From an uncultured Muribaculaceae bacterium (lineage in GTDB: Bacteria; Bacteroidota; Bacteroidia; Bacteroidales; Muribaculaceae): 64,000 nt of DNA. The stretch's first letter is position 1; the number at the start of each line of letters is the position of its first letter. Shown here piece after piece: positions 25,590-34,434 of the stretch. The notes under the pieces were generated by a model, which saw nothing but the letters and a program-made list of their open reading frames with translations, ran no database searches and had not been told where the DNA came from. Where the stretch lies: the NCBI GenBank assembly GCA_947632485.1, contig CANRPJ010000004.1, positions 83,273 to 147,272 of the forward strand, in the 5' to 3' direction. A program made the position numbers and the translations under genes.

Positions 25590-27899
25590 ATGAAAACTCT
25601 TATTTCAATTCTATATTTATTGCTCGGAATCACCTCAGTTTCAGCGCAGACGACGGTTAGCGGCAGTGTGGCGAACAAGGCAGGTGAGGCACTCGCGGGC
25701 AGTACGGTGCTTTTCATGCAGGCTGATACGGTTGCCGGCGGTACCGTAACCGATAGCAAAGGCCGCTTCGAGCTGCAGGGGCTTCCTAAAGGCGACTACG
25801 AATGCCAGGTTTCGATGCTCGGATATAAGTCTGCCTCGAAGAAGTTTGCCCTTACAGAGAAAACGAGGCTTCCCAAATTCGAGCTTGAGGAGGACGCTAC
25901 GATGCTTGGCGAGGTAACGGTGACCGGCGATGCGCGCAAGATAACGAAGGAATTGGCCGGTATGTCAATCTACTATCTTACAGATCGCGCAAAGAAAGAG
26001 CCGAATGCCTATATGGCGCTCCAAGAGATTCCGCGCCTGATAATAAATCCGGTAGAAAGAAAGATTAAACTTGACAATGGCACCGCTCCCTTGATTCTGG
26101 TCAATGGCGTAAGAAAGCCTATCGACGTGTTGAGTCCAGAATTTATAGAGTCCGTAGAGGTTATTGATAATCCTTCGGCGCGATATCGTGGCGACTCAGA
26201 AGTTGCCTCTGTACTTAATATTAAGTTAAAAAAGGAAGGAATCAAGCCTTATCTGCGAGGTGATTTGGGAGTTAATTCTATGCTGAATGTCAACGCGTTC
26301 TACGCAAGTGGGTCATTTGAAACTGGTACAGCTACATCTTCGCTTTACTTAAATGCAGGATATATGCAGAACAGAAATACTGATTCTGACAACTATTCCA
26401 TAATCAAGCAAGGCGATCTGCTGAGAGTACTGCAATCATATAGCAATAGTTACTTCCGTAATCCATTTTTTATTGTGGGAGGAGACAAAGAATTTTCCAA
26501 GAAAAATTACATGGCATTTAGCGTAAAGTATTTTCCAAACCCACAAGGCACCAGAACCTTAACAGAGGGTGAAATAACTGATGTGGAAGCCGCTATAACT
26601 TCCCCATTATCTTCTGTTAATAATACAAAAACACGCTATCATGAATTAGCCGGGAATATCTATTACAAGCATTCATTCACTGAGAATCGTGTTATTGAAA
26701 TAACAGGTAATTATTACTACTCTCTCAACGGTAATACCAGCAATTACGAAGAAAATAGTAATCTGATAAGCTATGAGAGTGCAATAGACCTGGATAATAG
26801 CCGCCACATGGGTAAGCTTGATGCGAACTACTCAGACATGCTCACGGAGTCAATACACCTTGAAGCCGGAGCTAACACGGAATATTCAGTAACCAATATT
26901 GATAACCGACTCGAACAGTGGCCAAATTTCCGTTATCATAGGACACGTGAATTCGTCTATGCAGGAATTGACAATAATAGATCTCAAAGTAAATTCAACT
27001 ATGTATTATCGCTTGGGCTTGATATGGTATTTTCTGACGCTGCTGGTGTGAATAATTCTTATGTTGATTTAGTGCCTTCTGCTTCATTTGCTTATAAGCT
27101 AACCAAACAGCATAGTCTATTACTTAATTACAACCGCAGTCGCCAGATGCCAAGTGCAGGAAATCTGAATCCACAAAACACGTCAACTAATCTTCTTATA
27201 GTGAGCAAAGGTAACCCATTGTTGAAACCGAGTCATACCGACAAGGTAAGATTCGGTTATGTATTCAGCAATGGAAAGATAAGGATAAACCCCTATTTAG
27301 AATATAATTATTACTCAGATTTAGTAACACCTTATGGTTATCTTGAAGAGGATAACGTATATGTCAGTACCCTTCAGAATTTTGGTCATTTTAGCCAATT
27401 ACAAACAGGAGCAGTTATAAGTTACATTTTTCCTCATAAAAATGGTTTCTACGGAAATCTTTATGGCTCTGTCTTTTATGATAAAAAATACATGAAGGGA
27501 ATGTCCTTCAGAGGTTCCTCGGTAAATGCCTTCATCCAGGGTTTTGTTGGCTATAAGCGCGTTTCTCTTAATACATATCTCGGTTATTATGGCAATACCT
27601 ACACTCTCTATGCAAAAGGAGGTGATAGTTACTATTCAAATTTCAACTTAAACTGGGGTGTCACAAATTCCTTAAGATTAGTTTTAGCGGGAGAATCATT
27701 TATTTGTCCAAGGAGGCCTATAAAGAGTTGGCTCGTAAATGGGGATTACGAAAGTATCTCCAGTTATAAACGTAAGAGTCTTGCTCCTAAGATTCAGATA
27801 GGAGTCTGGTATACTTTTCAGACCAAGAATTTCAAATGGCGCAACAAGAAGCAGTTCAACGGCAGCGACAACGAACTCCAGACTATTAAGACAAACTAA
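25590..27899 (+). CDS. TonB-dependent outer-membrane beta-barrel protein
   Basis: 769-residue outer-membrane receptor-like protein. In order: signal peptide (LISILYLLLGITSVSA), a carboxypeptidase-regulatory-like beta domain (~21-100; GGTVTDSKGRFELQGLP is its core), a plug domain (~115-215, with PLILVNGVRKPID and VEVIDNPSARYRG), and a long barrel of aromatic-rich strands to the C-terminus. This plan matches the Bacteroidota outer-membrane beta-barrel family related to TonB-dependent receptors. No SusD partner follows, so it is not a standard Sus-type pair. Substrate is unknown. The first ~400 bp are GC-rich like the core genome and the barrel is clearly AT-richer, a mosaic similar to the neighbouring regulator. 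Confidence 0.87.
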   Translation: MKTLISILYLLLGITSVSAQTTVSGSVANKAGEALAGSTVLFMQADTVAGGTVTDSKGRFELQGLPKGDYECQVSMLGYKSASKKFALTEKTRLPKFELEEDATMLGEVTVTGDARKITKELAGMSIYYLTDRAKKEPNAYMALQEIPRLIINPVERKIKLDNGTAPLILVNGVRKPIDVLSPEFIESVEVIDNPSARYRGDSEVASVLNIKLKKEGIKPYLRGDLGVNSMLNVNAFYASGSFETGTATSSLYLNAGYMQNRNTDSDNYSIIKQGDLLRVLQSYSNSYFRNPFFIVGGDKEFSKKNYMAFSVKYFPNPQGTRTLTEGEITDVEAAITSPLSSVNNTKTRYHELAGNIYYKHSFTENRVIEITGNYYYSLNGNTSNYEENSNLISYESAIDLDNSRHMGKLDANYSDMLTESIHLEAGANTEYSVTNIDNRLEQWPNFRYHRTREFVYAGIDNNRSQSKFNYVLSLGLDMVFSDAAGVNNSYVDLVPSASFAYKLTKQHSLLLNYNRSRQMPSAGNLNPQNTSTNLLIVSKGNPLLKPSHTDKVRFGYVFSNGKIRINPYLEYNYYSDLVTPYGYLEEDNVYVSTLQNFGHFSQLQTGAVISYIFPHKNGFYGNLYGSVFYDKKYMKGMSFRGSSVNAFIQGFVGYKRVSLNTYLGYYGNTYTLYAKGGDSYYSNFNLNWGVTNSLRLVLAGESFICPRRPIKSWLVNGDYESISSYKRKSLAPKIQIGVWYTFQTKNFKWRNKKQFNGSDNELQTIKTN

Positions 27900-28067
27900 T
27901 TCAAAGTTGCAGAAAGGTTAGTAAATAGATTTCATCGGGAGATGAAGGGGCTCGGGGTAAGGAGCCTGATGGGATAGGCGGCTCCTCGAAGGGGTCGCCC
28001 CCTGTACGTCAGCATGGTTGGGCAAACATGTGGGCACCTCAGATTATGGAATTTGCGGGAAAAAAGC

Positions 28068-28075
28068 TAAATTTG
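28068..28075 (+). promoter_or_regulatory. -7 box for the glyS operon
   Basis: TAAATTTG matches TAnnTTTG and lies 30 nt upstream of the ATG at 28106. No -33 TTTG at the consensus distance. The 168 nt before it (27900-28067) hold no gene, only a few short GC-rich inverted repeats. Confidence 0.55.
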
Positions 28076-28105
28076 CAAGCTGAACCTCTTTATAAGGAAT
28101 AGAAT

Positions 28106-29650
28106 ATGGCAAAACAGGAAGATGTCTTCAAGACGATAGTGGCCCACGCGAAGGAGTATGGCTTCGTGTTCCAATCAAGCGAGATCTACGATGGTCTGTC
28201 GGCCGTGTATGACTACGGCCAGAATGGCGTGGAGCTGAAAAACAATATAAAGCGCTACTGGTGGGAGGCGATGACGATGCTTCATGATAATATCGTGGGC
28301 ATCGATTCCGCTATCTTCATGCACCCAACGATCTGGAAGGCATCAGGTCACGTAGATGCTTTCAATGACCCTCTGATTGATAACCGCGATTCGAAAAAGA
28401 GATATCGCGCCGACGTATTGATTGAAGATGAGATCGCTAAGATCGACGATAAGATAAATAAGGAGGTGGCGAAGGCTGCGAAGCGCTTTGGCGAGAGCTT
28501 CGACGAGGCGATGTTCCGGCAGACTAACCCGCGGGTGAAAGAGCATCAGGAGAAGCGCGACGCGCTGCATGAGCGCTACTCCAACGCGATGAATGCCAAC
28601 GATCTGGCTGAGCTGAAGCAGATAATATTGGACTGCGAGATAGCGGATCCGATCAGCGGCACGCGAAACTGGACGGACGTGAGGCAGTTTAACCTGATGT
28701 TTAAGACTGAGATGGGCTCCACGGCCGACGGTGCGATGGAGGTGTATCTGCGTCCGGAGACGGCTCAGGGTATTTTCGTGAACTATCTTAATGTGCAGAA
28801 AACTGGTCGCATGCGTCTGCCTTTCGGTATCGCTCAGATAGGCAAGGCTTTCCGCAACGAGATAGTGGCCCGCCAGTTTATTTTCCGCATGAGGGAGTTC
28901 GAGCAGATGGAGATGCAATTTTTCGTGCGCCCGGGCGAGGAACTGAAATGGTTTGATTTCTGGAGGCAGACGCGCCTGAAATGGCACAAAGCGCTGGGAC
29001 TTGGTGACCAGAAATATCGCTTCCACGACCATGAGAAGCTGGCTCACTACGCCAACGCGGCTACGGATATTGAGTTTGAGATGCCGTTTGGCTTCAAGGA
29101 GGTGGAGGGAATCCACTCGCGCACGAATTTCGACCTTTCGCAGCATGAGAAATTCTCGGGCAAGAAGATACAGTATTTCGACCCTGAATTGAACGAGGGC
29201 TATGTGCCCTACGTGATCGAGACCTCGATCGGCGTGGACAGAATGTTTCTGTCGGTGCTCTGCAGCGCCTACGAGGATCAGAAGCTCGAGGGCGGCGACA
29301 GCCGCGTAGTGCTTCATTTCCCGGCGGCTCTGGCTCCGGTGAAATGCTGCGTGATGCCGCTGGTGAAGAAAGATGGTCTTCCGGAGAAGGCTCGCGAAAT
29401 CCAGCACAGGCTGCGGTTTGACTTCACCTGCCAGTATGACGAGAAAGATTCAATCGGAAAGCGCTACCGTCGGCAGGACGCCATAGGAACCCCCTACTGC
29501 ATCACGGTAGACCATCAGACGCTTGAAGACGGCACGGTGACGCTCCGCCATCGCGACACGATGGAGCAGCAGCGTGTGGCAGCGGCCGACCTGGAGAGCC
29601 TGCTGCGCGACAGCGTGAGCCTCAACAGCCTGCTGAAGAAACTGTTGTAA
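28106..29650 (+). CDS. glyS: Glycyl-tRNA synthetase, single-chain alpha2 type
   Basis: Class II synthetase that charges tRNA-Gly. This is the 514-residue single-chain form shared by Bacteroidota, archaea and eukaryotes, rather than the two-subunit GlyQ/GlyS of most bacteria. Features: the N-terminal QSSEIYDGLSAVYDYG, the long RPETAQGIFVNYLNVQ segment containing motif 2 neighbours (FRNEI), EMQFFVRPGEE, and the C-terminal anticodon-binding domain from about residue 405. It is the first gene of a plus-strand operon with lemA, a FKBP lipoprotein, an S9 peptidase and a cyclophilin lipoprotein (gaps 20, 5, 48 and 20 nt). Confidence 0.96.
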   Translation: MAKQEDVFKTIVAHAKEYGFVFQSSEIYDGLSAVYDYGQNGVELKNNIKRYWWEAMTMLHDNIVGIDSAIFMHPTIWKASGHVDAFNDPLIDNRDSKKRYRADVLIEDEIAKIDDKINKEVAKAAKRFGESFDEAMFRQTNPRVKEHQEKRDALHERYSNAMNANDLAELKQIILDCEIADPISGTRNWTDVRQFNLMFKTEMGSTADGAMEVYLRPETAQGIFVNYLNVQKTGRMRLPFGIAQIGKAFRNEIVARQFIFRMREFEQMEMQFFVRPGEELKWFDFWRQTRLKWHKALGLGDQKYRFHDHEKLAHYANAATDIEFEMPFGFKEVEGIHSRTNFDLSQHEKFSGKKIQYFDPELNEGYVPYVIETSIGVDRMFLSVLCSAYEDQKLEGGDSRVVLHFPAALAPVKCCVMPLVKKDGLPEKAREIQHRLRFDFTCQYDEKDSIGKRYRRQDAIGTPYCITVDHQTLEDGTVTLRHRDTMEQQRVAAADLESLLRDSVSLNSLLKKLL

Positions 29651-29670
29651 GACCCTAAAAGAGATTAAAG

Positions 29671-30258
29671 ATGAAGATATTTAAGAAGATATTGATAGCC
29701 CTCACGGCTATCGCGGCTTGCGGAGGACTCACCTCCTGCAATTATAACTCGCTGGTGGAGAAGCAGCAGGGAGTGGATCAGGCATGGGCTCAGGTAGAGA
29801 ATCAGTATCAGCGACGCGCTGACCTGATTCCGAATCTGGTAAACACGGTGAAGGGTTATGCCGCTCATGAGAGCTCCACCTTCGAGAAGGTGACGGAGGC
29901 GCGCGCAAAGGCCACTTCCATCACAATCAACGCTGACGACCTCAACGAAGAGACGCTGGCAAAATATCAGGCGGCTCAAAACGAACTCAGCCAGGCGCTT
30001 AAATCGCTACTGGCGGTATCGGAGGCATATCCGGACCTGAAGGCTAACGAGAATTTCATGAATCTTCAGGCTCAGCTTGAGGGCACGGAAAACCGTATAG
30101 CCACGGAACGAATGCGCTACACTGAGAGCGTGCGCGACTATAATACGGCGATTAAGAAATTCCCTACAGTGATCTATGCCGGCTGGTTCGGTTTCAAGGA
30201 GAAACCCCAGTTTAAGGCGGAGGCCGGCGCAGAGAAAGCTCCCGAAGTGAAATTCTGA
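29671..30258 (+). CDS. LemA family protein
   Basis: 195-residue LemA-family protein with a lipoprotein-like N-terminus (ALTAIAACGGLTSCNYNSLV) and the family core VDQAWAQVENQYQRRADLIP followed by LVNTVKGYAAHE. The rest is alpha-helical. LemA proteins are membrane-tethered and of unknown biochemical function. The cysteine in LTSCNYN suits lipid attachment. It begins 20 nt after glyS and ends 5 nt before the FKBP gene, so it belongs to the same transcript. Family assignment is firm and function is not. Confidence 0.92.
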   Translation: MKIFKKILIALTAIAACGGLTSCNYNSLVEKQQGVDQAWAQVENQYQRRADLIPNLVNTVKGYAAHESSTFEKVTEARAKATSITINADDLNEETLAKYQAAQNELSQALKSLLAVSEAYPDLKANENFMNLQAQLEGTENRIATERMRYTESVRDYNTAIKKFPTVIYAGWFGFKEKPQFKAEAGAEKAPEVKF

Positions 30259-30263
30259 CAACC

Positions 30264-30821
30264 ATGAACATCAGATTCCGACACTTATGCGCAGCTCTTG
30301 CGCTGCCGCTTCTGGCTCTGACCGGCTGCGGCATGGACGATAACGACGACAGTGTGCTGCAGGACACCAAGGAGTGGCACGCGAAAAATACGGCTTATCT
30401 GCTCGAGGCGGAAAACGAAACGCAGGGCGGCACGAAGGTATATGAGAAGGTCTCGCCGTCGTGGATGCCAACGGGGTATGTGCTGATGAAGTGGCACAAC
30501 GACCGCGAGCTGACGAAAGATAACCTGACTCCGCTCTATAACTCTACGGTCGAGATGATCTACGACGGCAAACTGGTAGACGGCACCGTGTTTGACCGCT
30601 CCTCTGACCATTTCGCCGATGCTATCTTCACTGCTCAGCCGAGCCAGAACATTATAGGCATGGCTATTGCGCTGACAAATATGCACGTAGGCGACAGCGT
30701 GACGGTTGTGATTCCCTATGAGCTGGGCTACGGAGTATCAGGCTCGGGCTCCATACGAGGCTTCTCCACGCTGATTTTCGACCTGCGCCTGAAAGGGATT
30801 TCCGCCTACGAGAAGAACTGA
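30264..30821 (+). CDS. FKBP-type peptidyl-prolyl isomerase, lipoprotein
   Basis: 185-residue exported isomerase. The lipoprotein signal (ALALPLLALTGCGMDD) puts it on a membrane facing the periplasm or surface. The FKBP fold is suggested by VEMIYDGKLVDGTVFDRSS, by IIGMAIALTNMHVGDSVTV, and by the closing YELGYGVSGSGSIRGFSTLI then FDLRLKGI. Compared with classical FKBPs (VIPGW...IPxxLAYG) several active-site positions are changed, for example GMAIAL replaces the usual Trp region, so catalytic power is uncertain. It sits in the glyS operon 5 nt after lemA, a common neighbour in Bacteroidales. Confidence 0.85.
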   Translation: MNIRFRHLCAALALPLLALTGCGMDDNDDSVLQDTKEWHAKNTAYLLEAENETQGGTKVYEKVSPSWMPTGYVLMKWHNDRELTKDNLTPLYNSTVEMIYDGKLVDGTVFDRSSDHFADAIFTAQPSQNIIGMAIALTNMHVGDSVTVVIPYELGYGVSGSGSIRGFSTLIFDLRLKGISAYEKN

Positions 30822-30869
30822 ACCGGGCGCCAAAGGTAAACGGTAGACTATAACCTGCAATCAAATATC

Positions 30870-33383
30870 ATGAAACTAAACAGATTCTGGCTTGCCGCCG
30901 CGCTGGCGGCAACCACCGCGGCGGGAGCGATGGCAATCGTGGTCCCGACCTACAGGCTTACCGGTCCGCGCGCGATTAAATCTCCTCTGCTTGTAGACTC
31001 ACTTAACGCCACCGGAGGGAAATATGATGCGTCGGAGCTTCTGAAGGCCTCGCTGCGCCACAATCCGCAGGGAGCAATCGTGACAGCGGATCAGGAAGGC
31101 GCGCTGAAGCTCACCAAGGAAGGCGAAAATACGCTCTATTCGCTCTCTACGCGGCTACGCTCAGAGCGCTATTCAAAGGGACAACTGAAGGTAACCAGCC
31201 CGAACCGCTTTGAGCTTTACCTGAATGGCGAATCGAAGCTGAAAAAGATCACGGCAGAGGCAGCCGATACGCTGGCGCAGATGCAGCAGATTCCGCTGGA
31301 GCTCTGGCCGGAAGAGGCGGGCGACATAACGGTGAAGATACTCTCAACATCGGAAACGGGCGAGCCGCAGATAAAGATAGAGTATGTGCCGGAGCAGGAG
31401 TTTGAAGATGTGCTGCTGTTTGCCGGAGCCGACGTGAAGCGTCACATGGTGCTCCTCGATAATTCTGCCGGCGAGCGCGTGAGCGGCGCTTATCTCTCGC
31501 CCGATGGCAAATATATGCTCACCTACTACCGCTACGCCTGGAGCGAGAAAGACAGCCGCTCCTGGATCGTGCTCTCGGAGACGGCCACGGGTAGGGTGAT
31601 CAACGGCAATATGCAGTATATGTACTGGATGCCGAAGGGAAGCCGCCTCTACTATACAGTGCAGGCCAAGGAGGGCTATGACCTCTATATCTACGACCCG
31701 AAGACGGGAGCTACCACGCTATTCGCCAAGGGAGTGCCTACCAACTACATGACATGGAGCCCTAACGAGGATTATATAATCTATTCCGGGAATGACGAAG
31801 GCCCCAAAGAGACGGGTCCGCTGCGCCGTCATCTTGATCCCGATGACCGAGAAGCCGGCAAACGCGACCGCAGCTTCGTGAAGATGTATGATTTCGCTAC
31901 CGGCACCGAAACGGCGCTCACGTATGGTCGCTACAGCACTTACCTCAACGATCTCTCCCACGACGGAAAGAAAGCGCTCCTGAGCATAAGCGACTACGAC
32001 TCTACGAAATGGCCGTTTTATTTCAGCACTCTCGTAGAGATGGATCTCGCCACCTTGAAGGTGGATACCCTCGTGAACCATGACGGTGCTTTCAAAAGCG
32101 CCCTCTACTCGCCCGATGATAAAAAGGCATTCATACTCGCCGGACCGGATTTCGCCGACGGAATAGGCCGAAATATAGGGAATAACGAGATAGCCAACGA
32201 CTACGACATGCAGGGCTTCATCATGGATATAGCCTCGCGTAAGGTGGAGGCGATGACGAAGGATTTCGATCCTTCGATAAGCAATGCAAGCTGGAACTGC
32301 TCTGACGGACTGATTTATCTGGGAGCTGAAGAGGGTTTCCACAACAACGTATATACCCTCGACCCGGTTAAGAAGACATTCAGGAAACTACCGACCCAGG
32401 TGGAGAATACCTACAGTTTCTCAGTAGGCGACTATGAGAACCGCTATATGGCCTACACCGGAGGGGGTAACAACTACACGGGCCGCTGCTATCTGATGGA
32501 TCTAAAGACGGGTCAGAATACCCTTATCGGCGATCCGATGGCGGAGAGTCTGGCCGACGTGGATTTCGGACCGATGGAGAAATGGAGCTTCAAGAACTCG
32601 CAGGGCGATGAGATAGACTGCCGCTTCTTCCTTCCGCCGAGCTTTGACGCGACGAAGAAATATCCGATGATAGTATATTACTACGGAGGCACAAGCCCCT
32701 CTACATCAGGCATGACGAGTCCTTATAGCCCTCAGCTGTTTGCGGCGAAGGATTATGTGGTGCTCGTGATCAATCCTTCCGGCACGACGGGCTATGGGCA
32801 GGAGTTTTCCGCACGCCACGTAAACGCCTGGGGCAAGCGGACCTCCGATGATATCATCGAGGGAGTGAAGGAGTTCTGCCACCAGCACCCGTACGTGAAC
32901 GATAAGAAGATAGGTTGCATCGGCGCCAGCTACGGCGGCTTCATGACGCAGTATCTCGTGAGCCATACGGATATATTCGCGGCAGCCGTGAGCCACGCCG
33001 GAATATCTAACGTGACAAGCTATTGGGGCGAGGGCTACTGGGGCTACAGCTACAATGCCGTGGCAGCTGCCAAATCATATCCGTGGAATAATCCTGACCT
33101 CTTCACCAAGCAGAGCTCGCTCTTCAATGCCGACAAGATCCACACTCCCCTGCTGCTCTTCCACGGCACGGCAGATGAAAATGTGCCCATCGGCGAGAGC
33201 GTCCAGCTATTTAATGCCCTGAAGATTCTGGGTCGTGAGGTAGAATTCATCAGCGTAGATGATCAGCATCATTTCGTGCTCGATGACCCTCATAAGAAAC
33301 TTTGGAACGCTACCACGATGGCCTGGTTTGCAAAATGGCTGCAAGACGACCCGCGCTGGTGGAATGCTCTCTATGGTAAATAA
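30870..33383 (+). CDS. S9-family serine peptidase (prolyl oligopeptidase / dipeptidyl peptidase IV type)
   Basis: 837-residue exported peptidase with a signal peptide (MKLNRFWLAAALAATTAAGA). The N-terminal two thirds is a beta-propeller-like region (repeats such as YLSPDGKYMLTYYR and YSPDDKKAFILAG), and the C-terminal ~250 residues form an alpha/beta hydrolase with a complete catalytic triad: Ser687 in GASYGGF, Asp769 in GTADENVP, and His800 or 801 in DDQHHFVLDDP. It would trim proline-containing peptides in the periplasm, relevant for an amino-acid fermenting or host-protein-using gut bacterium. Part of the glyS operon, 48 nt after the FKBP gene. Confidence 0.93.
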   Translation: MKLNRFWLAAALAATTAAGAMAIVVPTYRLTGPRAIKSPLLVDSLNATGGKYDASELLKASLRHNPQGAIVTADQEGALKLTKEGENTLYSLSTRLRSERYSKGQLKVTSPNRFELYLNGESKLKKITAEAADTLAQMQQIPLELWPEEAGDITVKILSTSETGEPQIKIEYVPEQEFEDVLLFAGADVKRHMVLLDNSAGERVSGAYLSPDGKYMLTYYRYAWSEKDSRSWIVLSETATGRVINGNMQYMYWMPKGSRLYYTVQAKEGYDLYIYDPKTGATTLFAKGVPTNYMTWSPNEDYIIYSGNDEGPKETGPLRRHLDPDDREAGKRDRSFVKMYDFATGTETALTYGRYSTYLNDLSHDGKKALLSISDYDSTKWPFYFSTLVEMDLATLKVDTLVNHDGAFKSALYSPDDKKAFILAGPDFADGIGRNIGNNEIANDYDMQGFIMDIASRKVEAMTKDFDPSISNASWNCSDGLIYLGAEEGFHNNVYTLDPVKKTFRKLPTQVENTYSFSVGDYENRYMAYTGGGNNYTGRCYLMDLKTGQNTLIGDPMAESLADVDFGPMEKWSFKNSQGDEIDCRFFLPPSFDATKKYPMIVYYYGGTSPSTSGMTSPYSPQLFAAKDYVVLVINPSGTTGYGQEFSARHVNAWGKRTSDDIIEGVKEFCHQHPYVNDKKIGCIGASYGGFMTQYLVSHTDIFAAAVSHAGISNVTSYWGEGYWGYSYNAVAAAKSYPWNNPDLFTKQSSLFNADKIHTPLLLFHGTADENVPIGESVQLFNALKILGREVEFISVDDQHHFVLDDPHKKLWNATTMAWFAKWLQDDPRWWNALYGK

Positions 33384-33403
33384 TTACTAAAACCAATCAC
33401 AAT

Positions 33404-34261
33404 ATGAAGCGACTTATCTATTCATCAATGCTGGCTCTTTCGACGCTTGCGATAACCGGTTGCGCAGGCAATAAGGCGGAATCCGGCACCGACACCACCG
33501 CGACCGGAACAGACCAGAAAACCTACGTAACCGTAAGCACCAATAAGGGCGACTTCACGCTCTGGCTATATGATGACACCCCGCTGCATCGCGATAATTT
33601 TATCCGCCTGTGCAACGACAGTACTTATAACGGAGTGCTCTTCCACAGGGTAATCAAAGATTTCCTGATTCAGGGAGGCGACCCGCAGAGTAAGGAGCGT
33701 AAACCCGGAGTAGCGTATGGCGATGGCGACGGCGGCTATGTAGTATATTCAGAGATCAAGCCGGAGCATTTCTGCAAGCGCGGTGCCCTTATCGATGCAA
33801 AGCTCGGCGACTATGTGAACCCGACCCGTATGTCGGCCGGAACACAGTTCTGCGTTGTAGAGGGAAAGGTGTTTACCGATGAAGAGCTCGATGCTACTGA
33901 AAAGCGCATGAACACATGGCATAAAAACTATCTCTATCATCGCGCCCGCTACGAGCTGATGCTTGAGGATCCCTCGCTGACCGAGATAGAAAATGGTGAC
34001 CTCCTCAACACCAAGGCCCGCGAACTCGCCGATAAATGGTATAAGGAGCAGGGTCCGGTTAAGATCACGCCGGAGCAGCGGGAAGTATATAAAACTATAG
34101 GCGGAACTCCGCACCTCGACGGTACGGTCACGGTATTCGGAGAGCTCGTAGAGGGTCAGGATATCGTGAAGAATATCACTCTTATGGAAACGGACAAAGA
34201 AAAGGGCGATCGTCCGGTTGAAGATGTGGTGATTCTTTCTACTAAGGTCTGGAAGAAATAG
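33404..34261 (+). CDS. Cyclophilin-type peptidyl-prolyl isomerase, lipoprotein
   Basis: 285-residue exported isomerase. The lipoprotein signal is MLALSTLAITGCAGNK. The cyclophilin core is clear at the N-terminal half (NFIRLCNDSTYNGVLFHRVI and DFLIQGGDPQSK) and at the C-terminal end (VTVFGELVEGQDIVKNI). Between these lies an insert of about 70 residues (roughly 150-220) that is helical and charged, unlike minimal cyclophilins. The catalytic arginine of the FHRVI motif is present. It closes the glyS operon and is followed 20 nt later by a strong intrinsic terminator. Confidence 0.92.
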   Translation: MKRLIYSSMLALSTLAITGCAGNKAESGTDTTATGTDQKTYVTVSTNKGDFTLWLYDDTPLHRDNFIRLCNDSTYNGVLFHRVIKDFLIQGGDPQSKERKPGVAYGDGDGGYVVYSEIKPEHFCKRGALIDAKLGDYVNPTRMSAGTQFCVVEGKVFTDEELDATEKRMNTWHKNYLYHRARYELMLEDPSLTEIENGDLLNTKARELADKWYKEQGPVKITPEQREVYKTIGGTPHLDGTVTVFGELVEGQDIVKNITLMETDKEKGDRPVEDVVILSTKVWKK

Positions 34262-34280
34262 TAACCGCATATCAGCACAG

Positions 34281-34322
34281 TCAACCCGAGAGCCTTAATA
34301 CAGCCCACGGGTTGATTTTTTT
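34281..34322 (+). terminator. Intrinsic terminator of the glyS operon
   Basis: Perfect 8-bp stem TCAACCCG (34281-34288) and CGGGTTGA (34308-34315), followed directly by seven T (34316-34322). Confidence 0.85.
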
Positions 34323-34434
34323 ATTTCCCGATAAAGGCATTTTCAAGGAAGAAGGCAGCAAACAATTCCGAAGTCAATTCTTTATGAGTAGAGGTAACTA
34401 ACTTAAAACGTTCCACTCAATAACTTTATGACAG

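Noticed and set aside
28343..29407. Long minus-strand open frame opposite glyS
   Set aside because: Antisense to a certain synthetase gene, with no family resemblance.
34421..34428. TAACTTTA before the recombinase as a promoter
   Set aside because: One mismatch at the most conserved base (final G) and no -33 element.
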